In this document: positions 10,903 to 20,905 of the stretch, piece after piece
Layout: each line of letters begins with the position of its first letter
Position numbering within the stretch: the stretch's first letter is position 1
Source of the DNA: Oegoconia quadripuncta
Lineage: Eukaryota > Arthropoda > Insecta > Lepidoptera > Autostichidae
DNA: 64,000 bases
Assembly (NCBI GenBank): GCA_949316235.1
Contig: OX438744.1
Coordinates: 31,120,778-31,184,777 of the forward strand
Reading direction: 5' to 3'
Position numbers and translations under genes: made by a program
Notes under the pieces: model-generated
Databases searched by the model: none
What the model was told of the DNA's origin: nothing
Seen by the model: only the letters and a program-made list of their open reading frames with translations

Positions 10903-11225
10903 CAAAAATGCTTTATTTTATAAGTAAACAGGGTACACTTAAAATAGTCAGATTTTGCATTGTTTAAGCTATACTGCTTGTTCAAAGAGCAATTTTCCCC
11001 TGAGAACAAGCAAAAAACTAGAAGGGTTGCTCTTTTAAAAACAGGTTTTTATATTACAAAAAAGTTTTTGTATTTCATTATTAATTGTGAAATCGTACGT
11101 AGGCACGAGCTGGTTATGTACAGGGATAACTATCATTTGAATAGTCTGATTATTTATAATATGCTCTCTTAATGAGTTTCTGTTTTATAGTATCTTCAAA
11201 TTTATATGTCTTTAAATCTATTCTA
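10903..11225 (-). repeat. LINE 3' end, family alpha
   Basis: This is the 3' untranslated end and last codons of a CR1-like non-LTR element in minus orientation. It shares TTTTAAAAGAGCAACCCTTC-type and AGACTATT..GATGATA-type tracts with the copies at 16, 26, 48, 50 and 58 kb. The RT frame is decayed. Confidence 0.82.
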
Positions 11226-12050
11226 CGAAAATTCACTGCATGAATAATAGTCTATCAACAACAATTATCGACAAAAAATATCTCCAGTAAAGTTCTCTTT
11301 ATCAGGAGACCGTGATTTAAAATTTAAATTATGTAGTGTTGGTAGATCACTCCCAGCACAAGCTCAAGCTTAGAAGAAGTAGTTAAGCATAGTTAGTGGT
11401 TAGTAGATTCCTAACACAACCTGAAGCCTAACTGGTTATGAGGAACACTCTAATTAAGAAATCGGAAGCTAGGCAGCGCTTCTTACACCATCCGAAATGT
11501 AGAGACTAATTCAGCATAGAGGCTGGTTGAAGTAAGGATATTTGAATTAACAAATTCAAGCCTCCCAGCAATGTATGCCGAATTATTCTCTGCATTTAAG
11601 ATGGATGATGTTTTGTTACAGACATTTTAATAAAGTTGATTGAAATTATATGCAATTTATAATTTATGTGTGTGCTTCTAACACTTTAACGGACAGTGAA
11701 CCAGACACAATAGAGGTTTTATATATTACGACTACAAGCTTTCAGTGTCCACGAAATGTTAATATGCTTGCAAAGACTCATTATTCTGCTTTTGTCATAA
11801 TTCATCTGGTCGACTAATTAATCAGCTTAACCTGAATTTTTTACTATTATTAAGATGCCTTCGATATATATTATTACCTTTAATTTACTGGTGAACTCCA
11901 TTGTATTTCAATTTAGTTACGAGGATAAAAAAATAAAGCCAGGTGGATTAGCCACAAACACTCGTTTTCGAAGATTCACCCAGAAGATTCTCATTTTTGT
12001 ATAATCTGTACTCAAAACTTATATATCGGTCACATAAAAATGCAAGAAAA
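11226..12050. other. unassigned AT-rich interval
   Basis: No coding frame, RNA gene or shared repeat is supported. Confidence 0.35.
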
Positions 12051-12057
12051 TATTACA

Positions 12058-12250
12058 ACACTAGCTTTACGCCGCGACTTCGTGCGCGTGGAAGATTTTC
12101 TCAAAATCGGTTCAGCAAAAAAATTTGCCTATATGTTAATCCAGGTCCTAATCTATCTACCCACCAGATTTCAGCCAAATCCGTCCAGCCATATAGGCGT
12201 GAAGAGGTAACAAACATACATACAGACATACGTACACACACAGATTAGTT
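12058..12250 (+). repeat. Lep1/Helitron-like interspersed repeat, copy 1
   Basis: The element runs from TAGCTTTACGCCGCGACTTC to a tract of AACAAACATACATACAG. Its middle, TTTCAGCCAAATCCGTCCAG, is shared with the copies at 13.0, 30.4, 38.9, 40.5 and 49.8 kb. Assignment to the Lep1 group rests on resemblance from memory. Confidence 0.65.
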
Positions 12251-12374
12251 GGGATTAACTAAAAATATGCAATTTATACATATCTTAAAAGTTACTCACA
12301 TGTTTATTGATCGCTTTCTGTTATAAATGATGCATTTTTTTACAATATAAATCAGCATTTCATGCGACTGTTCG

Positions 12375-12480
12375 CGAACGAAGTCGGTGTATGACTGAAT
12401 TCCCATTGGTTCCAAACTTCCGTTTTAACACCAATGAAGTGGTGCCATTTTGATTGTTTTCACGACCCGATCCAACGCTG
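12375..12480. repeat. diverged interspersed repeat G
   Basis: It shares GTGCCATTTTGATTGTTT and surrounding words with 55320-55420. No coding potential was seen. Confidence 0.45.
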
Positions 12481-12551
12481 TAATATATAAGTTTTATATG
12501 TATTTAGCTCTATGGTAGTGTTATGGTATTCGAAATGTACGCGGACGAATT

Positions 12552-12763
12552 CTAGCCCACCACGCTGGCCCAGTGAGGGTTGGAGACTTCCTTTGAATTT
12601 ATTTCTCAGGCATGCAGGTTTGCTCACGATATTTTCCTTCGCCGTTTAAGATAGCAGTCGGATAAATGCACATGAGTAATTGAATTAAAAAACTCATTGG
12701 TACATGGCCTGCTGCTGCTCCTAAATTGGGAGACCGCGTCTTAACCGCTGAGCCACCGACGCT
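12552..12763 (-). repeat. SINE family D, nearly complete
   Basis: The tRNA-like head with TCAGCGGTTAAGACGCGGTC is at the right end. The body tract GAAGGAAAATATCGTGAGCA is shared with the copies at 3.2 and 31 kb. Confidence 0.85.
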
Positions 12764-12929
12764 CTACTTTGGTTAAGGGTTTACAGAATATATAGTTTTG
12801 AAAGTACAAAGGAGTTAATTATTTTTACTATCTGAGATAGTTCACAATATTTGTAGGACAAAATCATTTCACCGCCTTTGGGTCCATAAGCGCTTTGATA
12901 GTTTAACATTCGTTGATACAAACTGCATA

Positions 12930-13152
12930 AGAATTCTAATTAATATTGTAGATGCGAAAGTTTGAATGATTGATTGTTCCTCAATTACGACGAAACGACC
13001 GAATCGATTCGGCTGAAACGTGGCACATAGTTTAGAAAATATTCTGGAAGAAGACATAGGATACTTTTTATTTCAGTAAAATGTTCCCTAGGGATAATTT
13101 ACGAACACTCCGTGATAAAGTAATTCCGCGCTGGTGGAGCCGCGGGCTAGTA
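12930..13152 (-). repeat. Lep1/Helitron-like repeat, copy 2
   Basis: It is in minus orientation and ends at the right with GCCGCGGGCTAGTA. The middle is diverged (CGAAACGACCGAATCGATTC). Confidence 0.65.
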
Positions 13153-13878
13153 ACAGTATTCTAATAAAAAAGAATAGTTTGATTAGCGCAGCGCTGGAGC
13201 GGCTTAAGTCGCCGTCCAAGAAACAATAGAGATTGTCCAGAGCTTTTGTTACAGAAATAACTCAGGGGTTCGATCCGAGACTAGTGTAAACTAACCGTTT
13301 TACTGTCGAGTACGAGGAAAAGTTAATCGGTAGTTTTAATGCATTGCTAATAGGTAGGCATTGTTAAATTTAAATGCGGGAATGGTACCGCCTTTATAAA
13401 GCTGGGAGTTATGGGAGTTTGTGGCTCGCGTAGAGCAAAGGAGGTGATCGATTGGGGAAAATCGATCATGACAGGCCATGAAAGTTACGCTTAGAGGGTT
13501 GAAATATTAGTAAAAATGTACAGTCGGGTTCAAAAGTTTTTCGAAAATCGAATACCATTCCTGCGTAGTATGATCTACTGCACAAGAATTCAAGGTATTT
13601 TGTTTTAGAAATTCAAACACGATCGTAAAAAAAATTATTGTTAGTGTTACCTTACGAAATACACAGAAATGCATCCATGACAGGGGGTGAGCCCATCGCT
13701 GTTAAAATGTGTAAATCTATAGATATGTTTGACGTAACGTCCCATAGTCGTCTTTTACGACACAGCACGATAGGAGACGGGTTGGTTTTATTCCTTTGCT
13801 GCCGAAACCATGTTTTTAAAAACATAATTGTTGGAGTTGAGACTTTAAACCCTGTGATCTTTTTATATAAAAAAAAAT
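13153..13878. other. unassigned interval
   Basis: It contains an isolated GGTTCGATCCG near 13266 without the rest of a tRNA or SINE, and no convincing gene. The 82-codon frame here has no recognisable similarity. Confidence 0.4.
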
Positions 13879-14128
13879 ATCCTTAGACATACACACAGCG
13901 TCATCTAGTTCCACACTAAACAACTATAGGCTTGTGTTGTGGATACCAGATGGGTGATATACTACATAAATACATTTTTTTTTTGTAAATAAATATTTAT
14001 TATAAATGAAAACATCCATAACTCGGGAACACATGTCCGTATTCATCACACAAACATATGCCCCTAGCGGGATTCGAACCCGCAACCTTTTGGTATAGTG
14101 GCCAGAGTTGCTAACCAAACAGGTCGTC
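13879..14128 (-). repeat. SINE family B, complete
   Basis: Box B is near 14075 (minus strand) and the head ends with GACGACCTGTTTGGT. It is very similar to the 6662 copy. Confidence 0.9.
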
Positions 14129-14414
14129 AACTTATACACAGCAACTTTCGTTTCTGAAAGACTATTTTCAATGAAGGGCTGATATCACCCAAATGAAACA
14201 CTAACACACACTGCGCACACAAAATGTAACACACACTAAGCAACTGTGTTAAAAGCTAAATAATTTCGAAACGGCTCTGCCGATTTTCATTAGATATGTC
14301 TAAAAGCCTTCCTCCTAATCTATGACGTAAAATGAACAGCACATATCGAATCAAGATTCATAATTTACAAAATTTTACACGTGAAAAATTAAGAATAAAT
14401 ACATAATAAATAAA

Positions 14415-14630
14415 TCTTTGCACATACACGCAGCGCCATCTAGTTCCACACTAAGTAACTAGGCCTGTTGTATGCCAGATGGTAGATAAACTACATAAAT
14501 ACATTTTTTTTATATATAAATAAATACATAAAGGAAAAACATCCATAACTCGGGAACACATGTGTGTATTCATCATACAAACACGCGTAGTAACAGAGTA
14601 TCTAACCACTACCCTAAGCAGGTCGTCAAT
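14415..14630 (-). repeat. SINE family B lacking box B
   Basis: The 3' body is well kept, but the segment with the CGGGATTCGAACC complement is deleted. The internal Pol III promoter is therefore broken. Confidence 0.85.
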
Positions 14631-14711
14631 TAGGATTAGAAGAATTAGGAACTAATCGCCAACAGGATTCGTTTTGGTTCCCAGATTGTCATAGGATACA
14701 TTTTTTGTTAA

Positions 14712-14910
14712 AAAAACCCGACGAAAAACGACGGATGTTATGTGTTTGTGTGTGTGTCCAGTCTTTATCTGGGCGTATCTCAGAAATGCGTGATCCGATT
14801 TGAGTGCGGTATTTTTAATATGAAAGACTAAATAAAGGAACAGATTCTTAGCCATGTTTGATGAAAATCGGTTAAGCCGCTTCGAAGATATTTAGCTTTT
14901 AACACAATTT
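14712..14910 (+). repeat. interspersed repeat R, long copy
   Basis: It begins CCCGACGAAAAACGACGGAT and runs through CGTGATCCGATTTGAGTGCG to TTCGAAGATATTTAGC. Homologous stretches are at 47000-47280 and 58027-58195. The CCCGACGAAAA end is also the unit of the 41-bp minisatellite at 46.5 kb. Confidence 0.8.
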
Positions 14911-14942
14911 TCGATGTCTTTCGATGAGTTTTTTCTTATCAT

Positions 14943-15105
14943 TAACTGGATACGCGTTTGACCATAATCTCACCCAATGGAAAGTGACGATGACGAGTAG
15001 ATGCCTATTCACTCTGCTCTTGAAGGTCCTAAGGTTGAAGGATTCAGGAAAGACTGACGTCGAAAGGGAGTTTCAGGCGTGGTCAAACGCGTATCCAGTT
15101 AGATA
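14943..15105. repeat. 21-bp inverted repeats flanking a LINE C-terminal fragment
   Basis: AACTGGATACGCGTTTGACC near 14943 is mirrored by GGTCAAACGCGTATCCAGTT near 15081. The sequence between is one copy of a tandemly duplicated retroelement fragment. Confidence 0.85.
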
Positions 15106-15270
15106 CTAGATCCAGTTATACTAGATAGATAATGAAAAGTGACGATGATGAGTAGATGCCTATTTACTCTGCTCTTGAAGGTCCTAAGGTTGTAGGATTT
15201 AAGAAAGACTGACGCCGGAAGGGAGTTTCATGCCTTGGCTGTTCGCATTATGATGAGTCGAACCGGTTAG
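14978..15270 (-). pseudogene. tandemly duplicated retrotransposon ORF2 C-terminus
   Basis: Segments at about 14978-15085 and 15133-15240 are closely similar direct repeats. On the minus strand they resemble the end of an RT protein (…FKSRVNRHL… type, as at 20.2 kb). The two copies differ by scattered substitutions. No complete frame is present. Confidence 0.7.
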
Positions 15271-15289
15271 TGCGAATCTTCGGTATATT

Positions 15290-15400
15290 AACTACATATC
15301 TTATAGAAACTACAAATTAGGCGGCCTTATCGCTAACAGCGATCTCTTTCAGGCAAACCTATCATCACGGAATTCAATACGAGTCACAAATAATTTCCTA
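15290..15400 (-). repeat. LINE 3' end, family beta
   Basis: AGGCGGCCTTATCGCTAACA followed by GCGATCTCTTTCAGGCAAAC is shared with 54740-54890 and 63797-63960. This is a retrotransposon 3' region without a preserved frame. Confidence 0.7.
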
Positions 15401-15936
15401 ATTGTTAAGTAATACAATTTTTTTTATATATTTAATATTAAAACCGGAGATACTTTCTTAGCTTTTAACACATTTGTTCAATCAATATTGTTGGGGGGTT
15501 CCTCAATTTTCAATTTATAGTTATTAATAATACTTAAGTTATTAAGTCATCTGAGCTTAAAAAAACACTTGTGATATTCGAAAATCGAATACCGGAGGCC
15601 GACTCTTTTAACCTCAAATAGAGGAGTAATTATGTCGTCAGTCACAAGACGGTAATGCCTCATATGCACTTGTAAATTATAATAAAGTTATGGAATTTAA
15701 CCTTATCAAATTCTACCTAACTTGGCCTATTGTACCGCGCCAAGAATTTGTCTAACTTGAGCTTTGATAACAAATACTGACAAACATGTTAACGGTTGTT
15801 CGAGTTGTTCAGAATTCCAAGTTTGGATGGAAGTGACGTGATCAATATGATGTCATGAGGATAACAATATTTGATTTAAAGGAGTCTAGAAATAAAATTG
15901 GTTAGGCCTTAAGATGAACATGGACAAAGTCACAGT

Positions 15937-16204
15937 CAAAAATCCTTTATTTTGTAGGTACACAGAGTACACTTAAAATAATCAATTTTACATTTTTTAA
16001 GCTACTGCTTGTTCAAAATGCAATATTCCCCTGAGAAGTACAAGCAAGAAACTCGAAGGGTTGCTCTTTTAAAATCATTCTTTGATTTTACATAAGGTTT
16101 TTATATTACAAAAAGGTTTTTATATTTCATTATTAATTGTGAAATAGCCTGGCATGCGAACGATCTGATTATATCCAGGGATGATTATCATCTAAATAGT
16201 CTGA
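15937..16204 (-). repeat. LINE 3' end, family alpha, outer half (split copy)
   Basis: It is in minus orientation, with the TTTATTTTGTAGGTACACAG terminus at the left. It is cut at 16204 (…AGTCTGA) and resumes with TATTTTATAATATG at 17904, so a foreign segment sits inside. Confidence 0.88.
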
Positions 16205-16899
16205 TCCCATCAAAAACAATACTTGTCAAAAAAACCAAGTCTCGCAACTCAGTTGTTCTGCGGTAAAAAGTTGTGAGATCCATGTAATACCAAGTCGGTT
16301 GTTAATTTATTCAGTCTCTACTTAAGCGACTTTCTGTCTTAATACGTCCAGTCTCTAAGACCACGATCGTGGTCCATAACAATTGAAAATCATTTGTGTC
16401 TGGAATCTCCGTACTCGAAGCATTAAGTTATTACGTAATAATTAACAGCATCTTATAGTGACGCATATCAATATTAAAATTCTTTAATGTTTTATATAAA
16501 TATATTGAGACTTGGCCATCGCACTAAATAATTGAATTTACATGTGTTTTCAGGCGATTGAATTTACACGTCTTTTCAGGCGATGGCCAAGTCTCAATAC
16601 ATTTATATAAAACATTAAAGAATTTTAATATTGATATGCGTCACTATAAGATGCTGTTAATTATTACGTAATAACTTAATGCTTCGAGTACGGAGATTCC
16701 AGACACAAATGATTTTCAATTGTTATGGACCACGATCGTGGTCTTAGAGACTGGACGTATTAAGACAGAAAGTCGCTTAAGTAGAGACTGAATAAATTAA
16801 CAACCGACTTGGTATTACATGGATCTCACAACTTTTTACCGCAGAACAACTGAGTTGCGAGACTTGGTTTTTTTGACAAGTATTGTTTTTGATGGGATC
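16203..16899. repeat. 320-bp-arm near-perfect palindrome
   Basis: Arms 16203-16522 and 16580-16899 are reverse complements. Reading base by base I found one mismatch (TATATTGAG against TGTATTGAG). The 57-base loop holds most of two direct repeats of about 26 bp (ATTGAATTTACATGTGTTTT and ATTGAATTTACACGTCTTTT). Neither arm has a coding frame. It begins at the left end of the Helitron-like insertion. Confidence 0.95.
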
Positions 16900-17120
16900 T
16901 CATTTCTTTTTGTATTTTGTAGATACTTAGGTACTTAAAGTATCAATATTTAATTTATTTAAATTATTTATCCGGACAACGTCCAAATTGTAAGCAAATA
17001 ATATCAGTAAACCAATGAGAGTAGCCTTTAGTCGTCAAACTAATATAGCAATCGAAATTATCAATGAAAATCGCAAACTTATAGGTAAGAATTCTGGGCA
17101 CATCCGAACAGCATTGGGTC

Positions 17121-17290
17121 GCTCGCGCGTATGAGCGCGGCTGCTGCTCGCTCGGCGACATTCACCTTTCCGCGCGCCCCGCCACTGTCCCCGCCCCGCG
17201 CCCTCGCGCTAGCACCGCGCAGCGCGTAGTAACGGCCCGCGCTCACTCGCTAGCATCGCAGCGCGTGGTATATAATTATACAACCTTACG
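17121..17290. other. CpG-rich block inside the Helitron-like insertion
   Basis: This is a strongly GC- and CpG-rich tract in otherwise AT-rich DNA. Two similar stretches (CGCTAGCACCGCGCAGCGCG and CGCTAGCATCGCAGCGCG) precede TATATAATTATA. It could be a captured promoter or first exon, as Helitrons often carry. No donor gene is recognisable. Confidence 0.4.
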
Positions 17291-17385
17291 CACTCGTAAT
17301 AAGTACGAATACGCACGTAGGTACGTTTTTTGCATTAATAAATAATTTAATACACGTGTTTTCATCACCGGAATACCCATTTTTT

Positions 17386-17425
17386 GCTCGATTTGGCAGG
17401 GGCACTACCATGCGCCTATATTTAT
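17386..17425 (+). repeat. second Helitron-like 3' end motif
   Basis: TTTTTTGCTCGATTTGGCAG followed by GGGCACTACCATGCGCC parallels TTTTTTGCTCGACTTGGTGG at 17864, which leads into the terminal hairpin. The hairpin here is imperfect. This suggests nested or tandem ends. Confidence 0.5.
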
Positions 17426-17903
17426 ATGGGACTAGCTTAAACCCGCGGCTTCGCACGCAATAATAATAATTGCCGTAAAATAAAATATTGAAAAATTTAA
17501 TTAACTGAAGACTTGGCTGTATGGGCTTAATTTTCTTTGCTGTCTTTTCTAGATTTTTTAGTTTTTCCTTGATTCATACACCAAACACTACTTATATTCC
17601 AAATTTGAAGCTTCTAGGTCTGCTAGAAGTGCCTTAGAATTTTGATGATCGGTGAGTCAGTGACTGACAAAATTAAGAAATTTGACCCCTTATAATTCTT
17701 AAAATACTGGTTCAAATTGAATGAAATTTTAAATATACGTGTCTTTACAATGCCTGCATAGTTACTGAAAATTTCAGTCTTCTATTTTTATCCACAACGA
17801 AGTTACAGGGGGTCGAAAATGGTCTGAATTGCTTCGAGAAAAGGATGGTACGGCCGTGACGCTTTTTTGCTCGACTTGGTGGGGGCACGGCCGTGCCCCC
17901 AGA

Positions 17904-18060
17904 TATTTTATAATATGTTTTGTTAATAAGTTTCTGTTTTATAGTATCTTTAAATTGATTGAGAGGGAGATTTTGTATATCAACTAGAACCTTATTGAAA
18001 AAGCGTATACATAACCCTTTGAATCAGGATTTAAGAAATCCTTAGGCGAACAAAGGTCAC
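17904..18060 (-). repeat. LINE 3' end, family alpha, inner half (split copy)
   Basis: It continues the LINE broken at 16204. On the minus strand it encodes remnants of the RT C-terminus (…SIRF…VPVDIQ-like) seen more clearly at 26.3 kb. Confidence 0.8.
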
Positions 18061-18069
18061 TGAAGTGGA

Positions 18070-18403
18070 CCGCCTCCGTGGCTCAATGTAAACAACATTG
18101 GGTTTACGATTCGGAGGTCGCGGGTTCGATCCCCAGCGGGGTATATGTTTGAGTACTTGGTTTGGTTGGTGGTAGGGCATTTTAAATGTCCGCCTGGCTA
18201 GCTACCACCATCTTATCTAAATCTGCCGCCAAACAGCAATGTTAATGGCATTGTTGTGTTCCGGTTGTCGGAGATGAGATAGCCAGTCCCCCAAATGTGT
18301 TGGGGTTTCCGGGTCAGTACGCTTCCACCTTCGACTTCATCTTCACTTAATATCAGGTGTGATTGAGATCAAGTACGAACCCGTCGTGCATAATAAAAAA
18401 AAA
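18070..18403 (+). repeat. SINE family A, full-length
   Basis: Box A GTGGCTCAATG and box B GGTTCGATCCC are intact. The body is complete and the tail is A-rich. This is one of the best-preserved copies and can serve as the reference for the family. Confidence 0.96.
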
Positions 18404-18479
18404 TGTTGAAGTAGCAAGCGCAGCGTAGGACGTCCATTCACAAGGCAGACGACGACCTATGGTAAGGTATGAAGCGCGG

Positions 18480-18655
18480 CAGGGCCCGATGCAACGACAC
18501 CCCCCCGGTCACTCCGGGGGGTGTCATTCTCACCCGGGCCGCGTCCAACGACTACATCGCCCCGAGATGTAGCCGCCCGCGACCCTCAGGCGATGTGCAG
18601 GGGGGCTAGCGAGTATTGCCGCCCCCCCGACGTCGCCACCGCCACCGACGCACTT
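18480..18655. other. GC-rich patch with a strong hairpin
   Basis: GACACCCCCCCGG and CCGGGGGGTGTC near 18497-18527 can pair over ~12 bp around TCACT. The following 120 bases stay GC-rich (GTCGCCACCGCCACCGACGC). No frame or known family was recognised. It sits between a SINE A and a LINE tail. Confidence 0.5.
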
Positions 18656-18821
18656 ATATACACTAAATAGGAATTACACTAATTAAATTTCATGCTGTAT
18701 ATGTATGTACATTTCTAAGTTACTTCATGTCGTCATACCACGTAAAAAATTTTGCGTTCGATCGCTAATAAAATGCCGTTTAGCTCGCTGGCGTTCGATC
18801 TTTAAATATCTTGCCATCAGG

Positions 18822-18940
18822 GAGTTCCAATTCCGACAACAATTTTGAACAAGCAGTAGCTTTAAAAATGTGAAATCTGACTATTTTAAGTGTACCCTGT
18901 GTACCTACGAAATAAAGCATTTTTGATTTGATTTGACATC
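18822..18940 (+). repeat. LINE 3' end, family alpha, terminal part
   Basis: Only the last ~120 bases are present, ending AATAAAGCATTTTTGATTTG with two TTGAT units. This shows the family's 3' terminus. Confidence 0.85.
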
Positions 18941-18959
18941 ACGGCGCCATCAGCCTTCA

Positions 18960-19085
18960 CCATTTGCATTATCACCTAACTTACATAAAATTGCAATACA
19001 TTAGCAAGTGATTGAAAAATTACTTGCAAATTGAAACGGACAACCTACTTACATACGAACATTGCAAGCTAAATACATTGCTTAA
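18960..19085. repeat. interspersed repeat M fragment
   Basis: It shares GCAAATT...ACAACCTACTTACA and ACATTGCAAGCTAAATA with 9520-9560. Confidence 0.5.
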
Positions 19086-19705
19086 CTTTGCTAATTCTCT
19101 TTTATAGGGAGTGAGATTGTGCCAGGAGTACTTGTGAACTCCACGGCTTTGCAAACCTTCTTCTTAACATGTAACACCTCCGATTCAATATTTTCCGCAA
19201 GCAGAATCTAAAATTATTAATTTACGAGCGTACTAAAGAACCAATGACGTCTCAAATGACGCAAGCTACGCGTCACTTGGCAAAGTTTGACATGACGCCA
19301 TGAAATCTAAAAAACTATTGAGCACTTTTAATGGCTTCGCGATTGCCAAAAGTGTAGCCTCTGTTCATATCTGATAAGGTGGCACGTCACAGGGCTAATT
19401 AGATGCGGTGACGTCGCATGGGTCGAAGCATGTGACGTATACATCCCATATCTTATAAAATAACGAATACCGTCGAAAGATCGCCTCTCTATCAGTATTT
19501 CTGTATTTGTGTTTTATGGTTTTAGTTATATTTTTCATATGTAACATGGATGCAAATAAATGCGTATCTATTTTTTTTAATTGCTATGCCAACAAGTTTA
19601 GATCGATAAGATTGTAAAACGGTTTATTCGATGGGAAAGCTGGTCTTTGCGAGATGGTTCTTAGTATGTTTGATGGTTTTGTTTATTTGGATGATATCAT
19701 ATTTG
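19086..19705. other. unassigned interval with several TGACGTCA-like words
   Basis: TGACGT or GACGTC appears around 19247, 19411 and 19436. No promoter, gene or shared repeat can be supported. Confidence 0.35.
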
Positions 19706-19710
19706 ATGAT

Positions 19711-19758
19711 GAGCGTCGGTGGCTCAGCGGTTAAGACGCGGTCTCCCAATTTGGGAGA
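19711..19758 (+). repeat. SINE family D, tRNA-like head only
   Basis: GAGCGTCGGTGGCTCAGCGG and the following 28 bases match the heads at 3.4 and 12.7 kb. Repeat R sequence follows directly, so the SINE is cut off before box B. Confidence 0.8.
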
Positions 19759-19874
19759 TGGCATTTTTTATGGAAATCGGTGAAGCCGTTTCGAAGATGA
19801 TTTTGATGTCCATCACCATTGTTTTATATCACGTAATCTTTTTTCAATTGTGTCGTTCTTTATTTGTAACTATA

Positions 19875-20160
19875 CAGGGTGAATTTGAATTCATGTAATT
19901 CTCATTAACTGGTGACGCCAGTCTCGATTACGAGCAACTTTCCCCCAGGAACTATAGTCGATTTGGAACAAAAAAAATTCGCTTACCCATTCATAGTAAT
20001 ATAGGCTGAAACCACCTTTAGTATGGAATTTCAACAATTTTCGACTGGTGAACTCCACTCCTGATTACAAAGAACTTTCCTCTAGGAACCATAGCCGGAT
20101 TCAGCCGAAAATTGTTGGACTTTAAACCATTTTAAACCATTTATTTCCACACACCGACAA
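19875..20160. repeat. interspersed repeat H, internally repetitive
   Basis: Two related blocks (CAACTTTCCCCCAGGAACTA and GAACTTTCCTCTAGGAACCA) lie ~150 bases apart. A third relative is near 52920-53000. The parent element is unknown. Confidence 0.55.
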
Positions 20161-20221
20161 AAAAAATCCGTTCATCCGTTTTATATACCTTGTTTCTCTA
20201 TGAAATGGAATGAAACATTCG

Positions 20222-20430
20222 CACTGAGAAGTTCGATTCTTCATTAATCATCCGAACAGCCAAAGCATGGAACTCCCTTCCAACTCCTTTCCTGAATCCT
20301 ACAACCTTGGGATCTTCAAGAGCAGAGTGAATAGGCATTTATTGGGATCGCGTGCTTCATCTTCGACCACATCGTCACTTTCCATCAGATGAGATTGTGG
20401 TCAAATTCGAATCCAGTCAATCATAAAAAA
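20222..20430 (+). pseudogene. non-LTR retrotransposon ORF2 C-terminus with A tail
   Basis: The plus strand reads IIRTAKAWNSLPTPFLN, then after a frameshift LGIFKSRVNRHLLGS. The WNSLP...LG.FKSRVN.HL pattern is the end of an RT protein. A stop is followed by a 3' UTR and an A tract near 20426. Confidence 0.8.
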
Positions 20431-20840
20431 AAATAACTGAAATATTTATTCACAAGAATATGGTCCAACAACTATCAATACGGTACCAAGAAACAATAGA
20501 CAGACAGACCTTTTAAAGTCGAGTTTTCTGAATAAACAGTAACCATGTTCAGCCTTGACAAAAATACACATAATGCACAGTCAATCGCGATAATTTTAAT
20601 AGCATTCAAGCTGTCTGCTATTTCGCAAACAAACGTCAAAATGTACGTCCAATAGACAGCGTGCGTCAAACTTTAAAATCGTTCGAAATGAAACGTCTAG
20701 CCGCGGATAATGAGTGCTTTGCGTATTGTAGTCATCAATGAATTTGTATCACCACCATCTGATTGGTGACTTCACTAAAAACCTTCTGGGAACCAAGTTT
20801 TATTATGTTATCACTACCTTTCTAACCGCGACAAATTTAA

Positions 20841-20905
20841 CCGCTTCCGTGGCTCAATGTAAACAACATTGGGTTTACGATTCGGAGGTTGCGGGTTCGA
20901 TCCTT
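20841..20905 (+). repeat. SINE family A, head only
   Basis: The tRNA-like part with boxes A and B is kept, then breaks off right after GGTTCGATCC. Confidence 0.88.

Larger units (their letters stand above)
16205..17903 (+). mobile_element. Helitron-like insertion inside a LINE
   Basis: Compared with uninterrupted LINE copies (AGTCTGATATTTTAT at 50748 and the complement at 26408), this 1.7-kb segment sits between A and T with no clear duplication. It begins TCCCATCAAA. Just before the right end is the perfect palindrome 17881-17900 (GGGGGCACGGCCGTGCCCCC), then AGA. A 5' TC, an A|T target and a GC-rich subterminal hairpin are Helitron hallmarks. The terminus CAGA is one base from the canonical CTRR, and no Rep/helicase frame is present, so it would be non-autonomous. 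Alternatively it is a composite of two insertions. Confidence 0.65.

Noticed and set aside
14943..15105. TIRs of a new DNA transposon (21-bp inverted repeats)
   Set aside because: The enclosed sequence is a duplicated LINE C-terminal fragment, and one end word also occurs in another such fragment at 45.1 kb. An inverted duplication of LINE sequence is simpler.
16964..17161. 65-codon minus frame in the CpG-rich block
   Set aside because: It is short, has no recognisable domain and lies within a transposon-like insertion.
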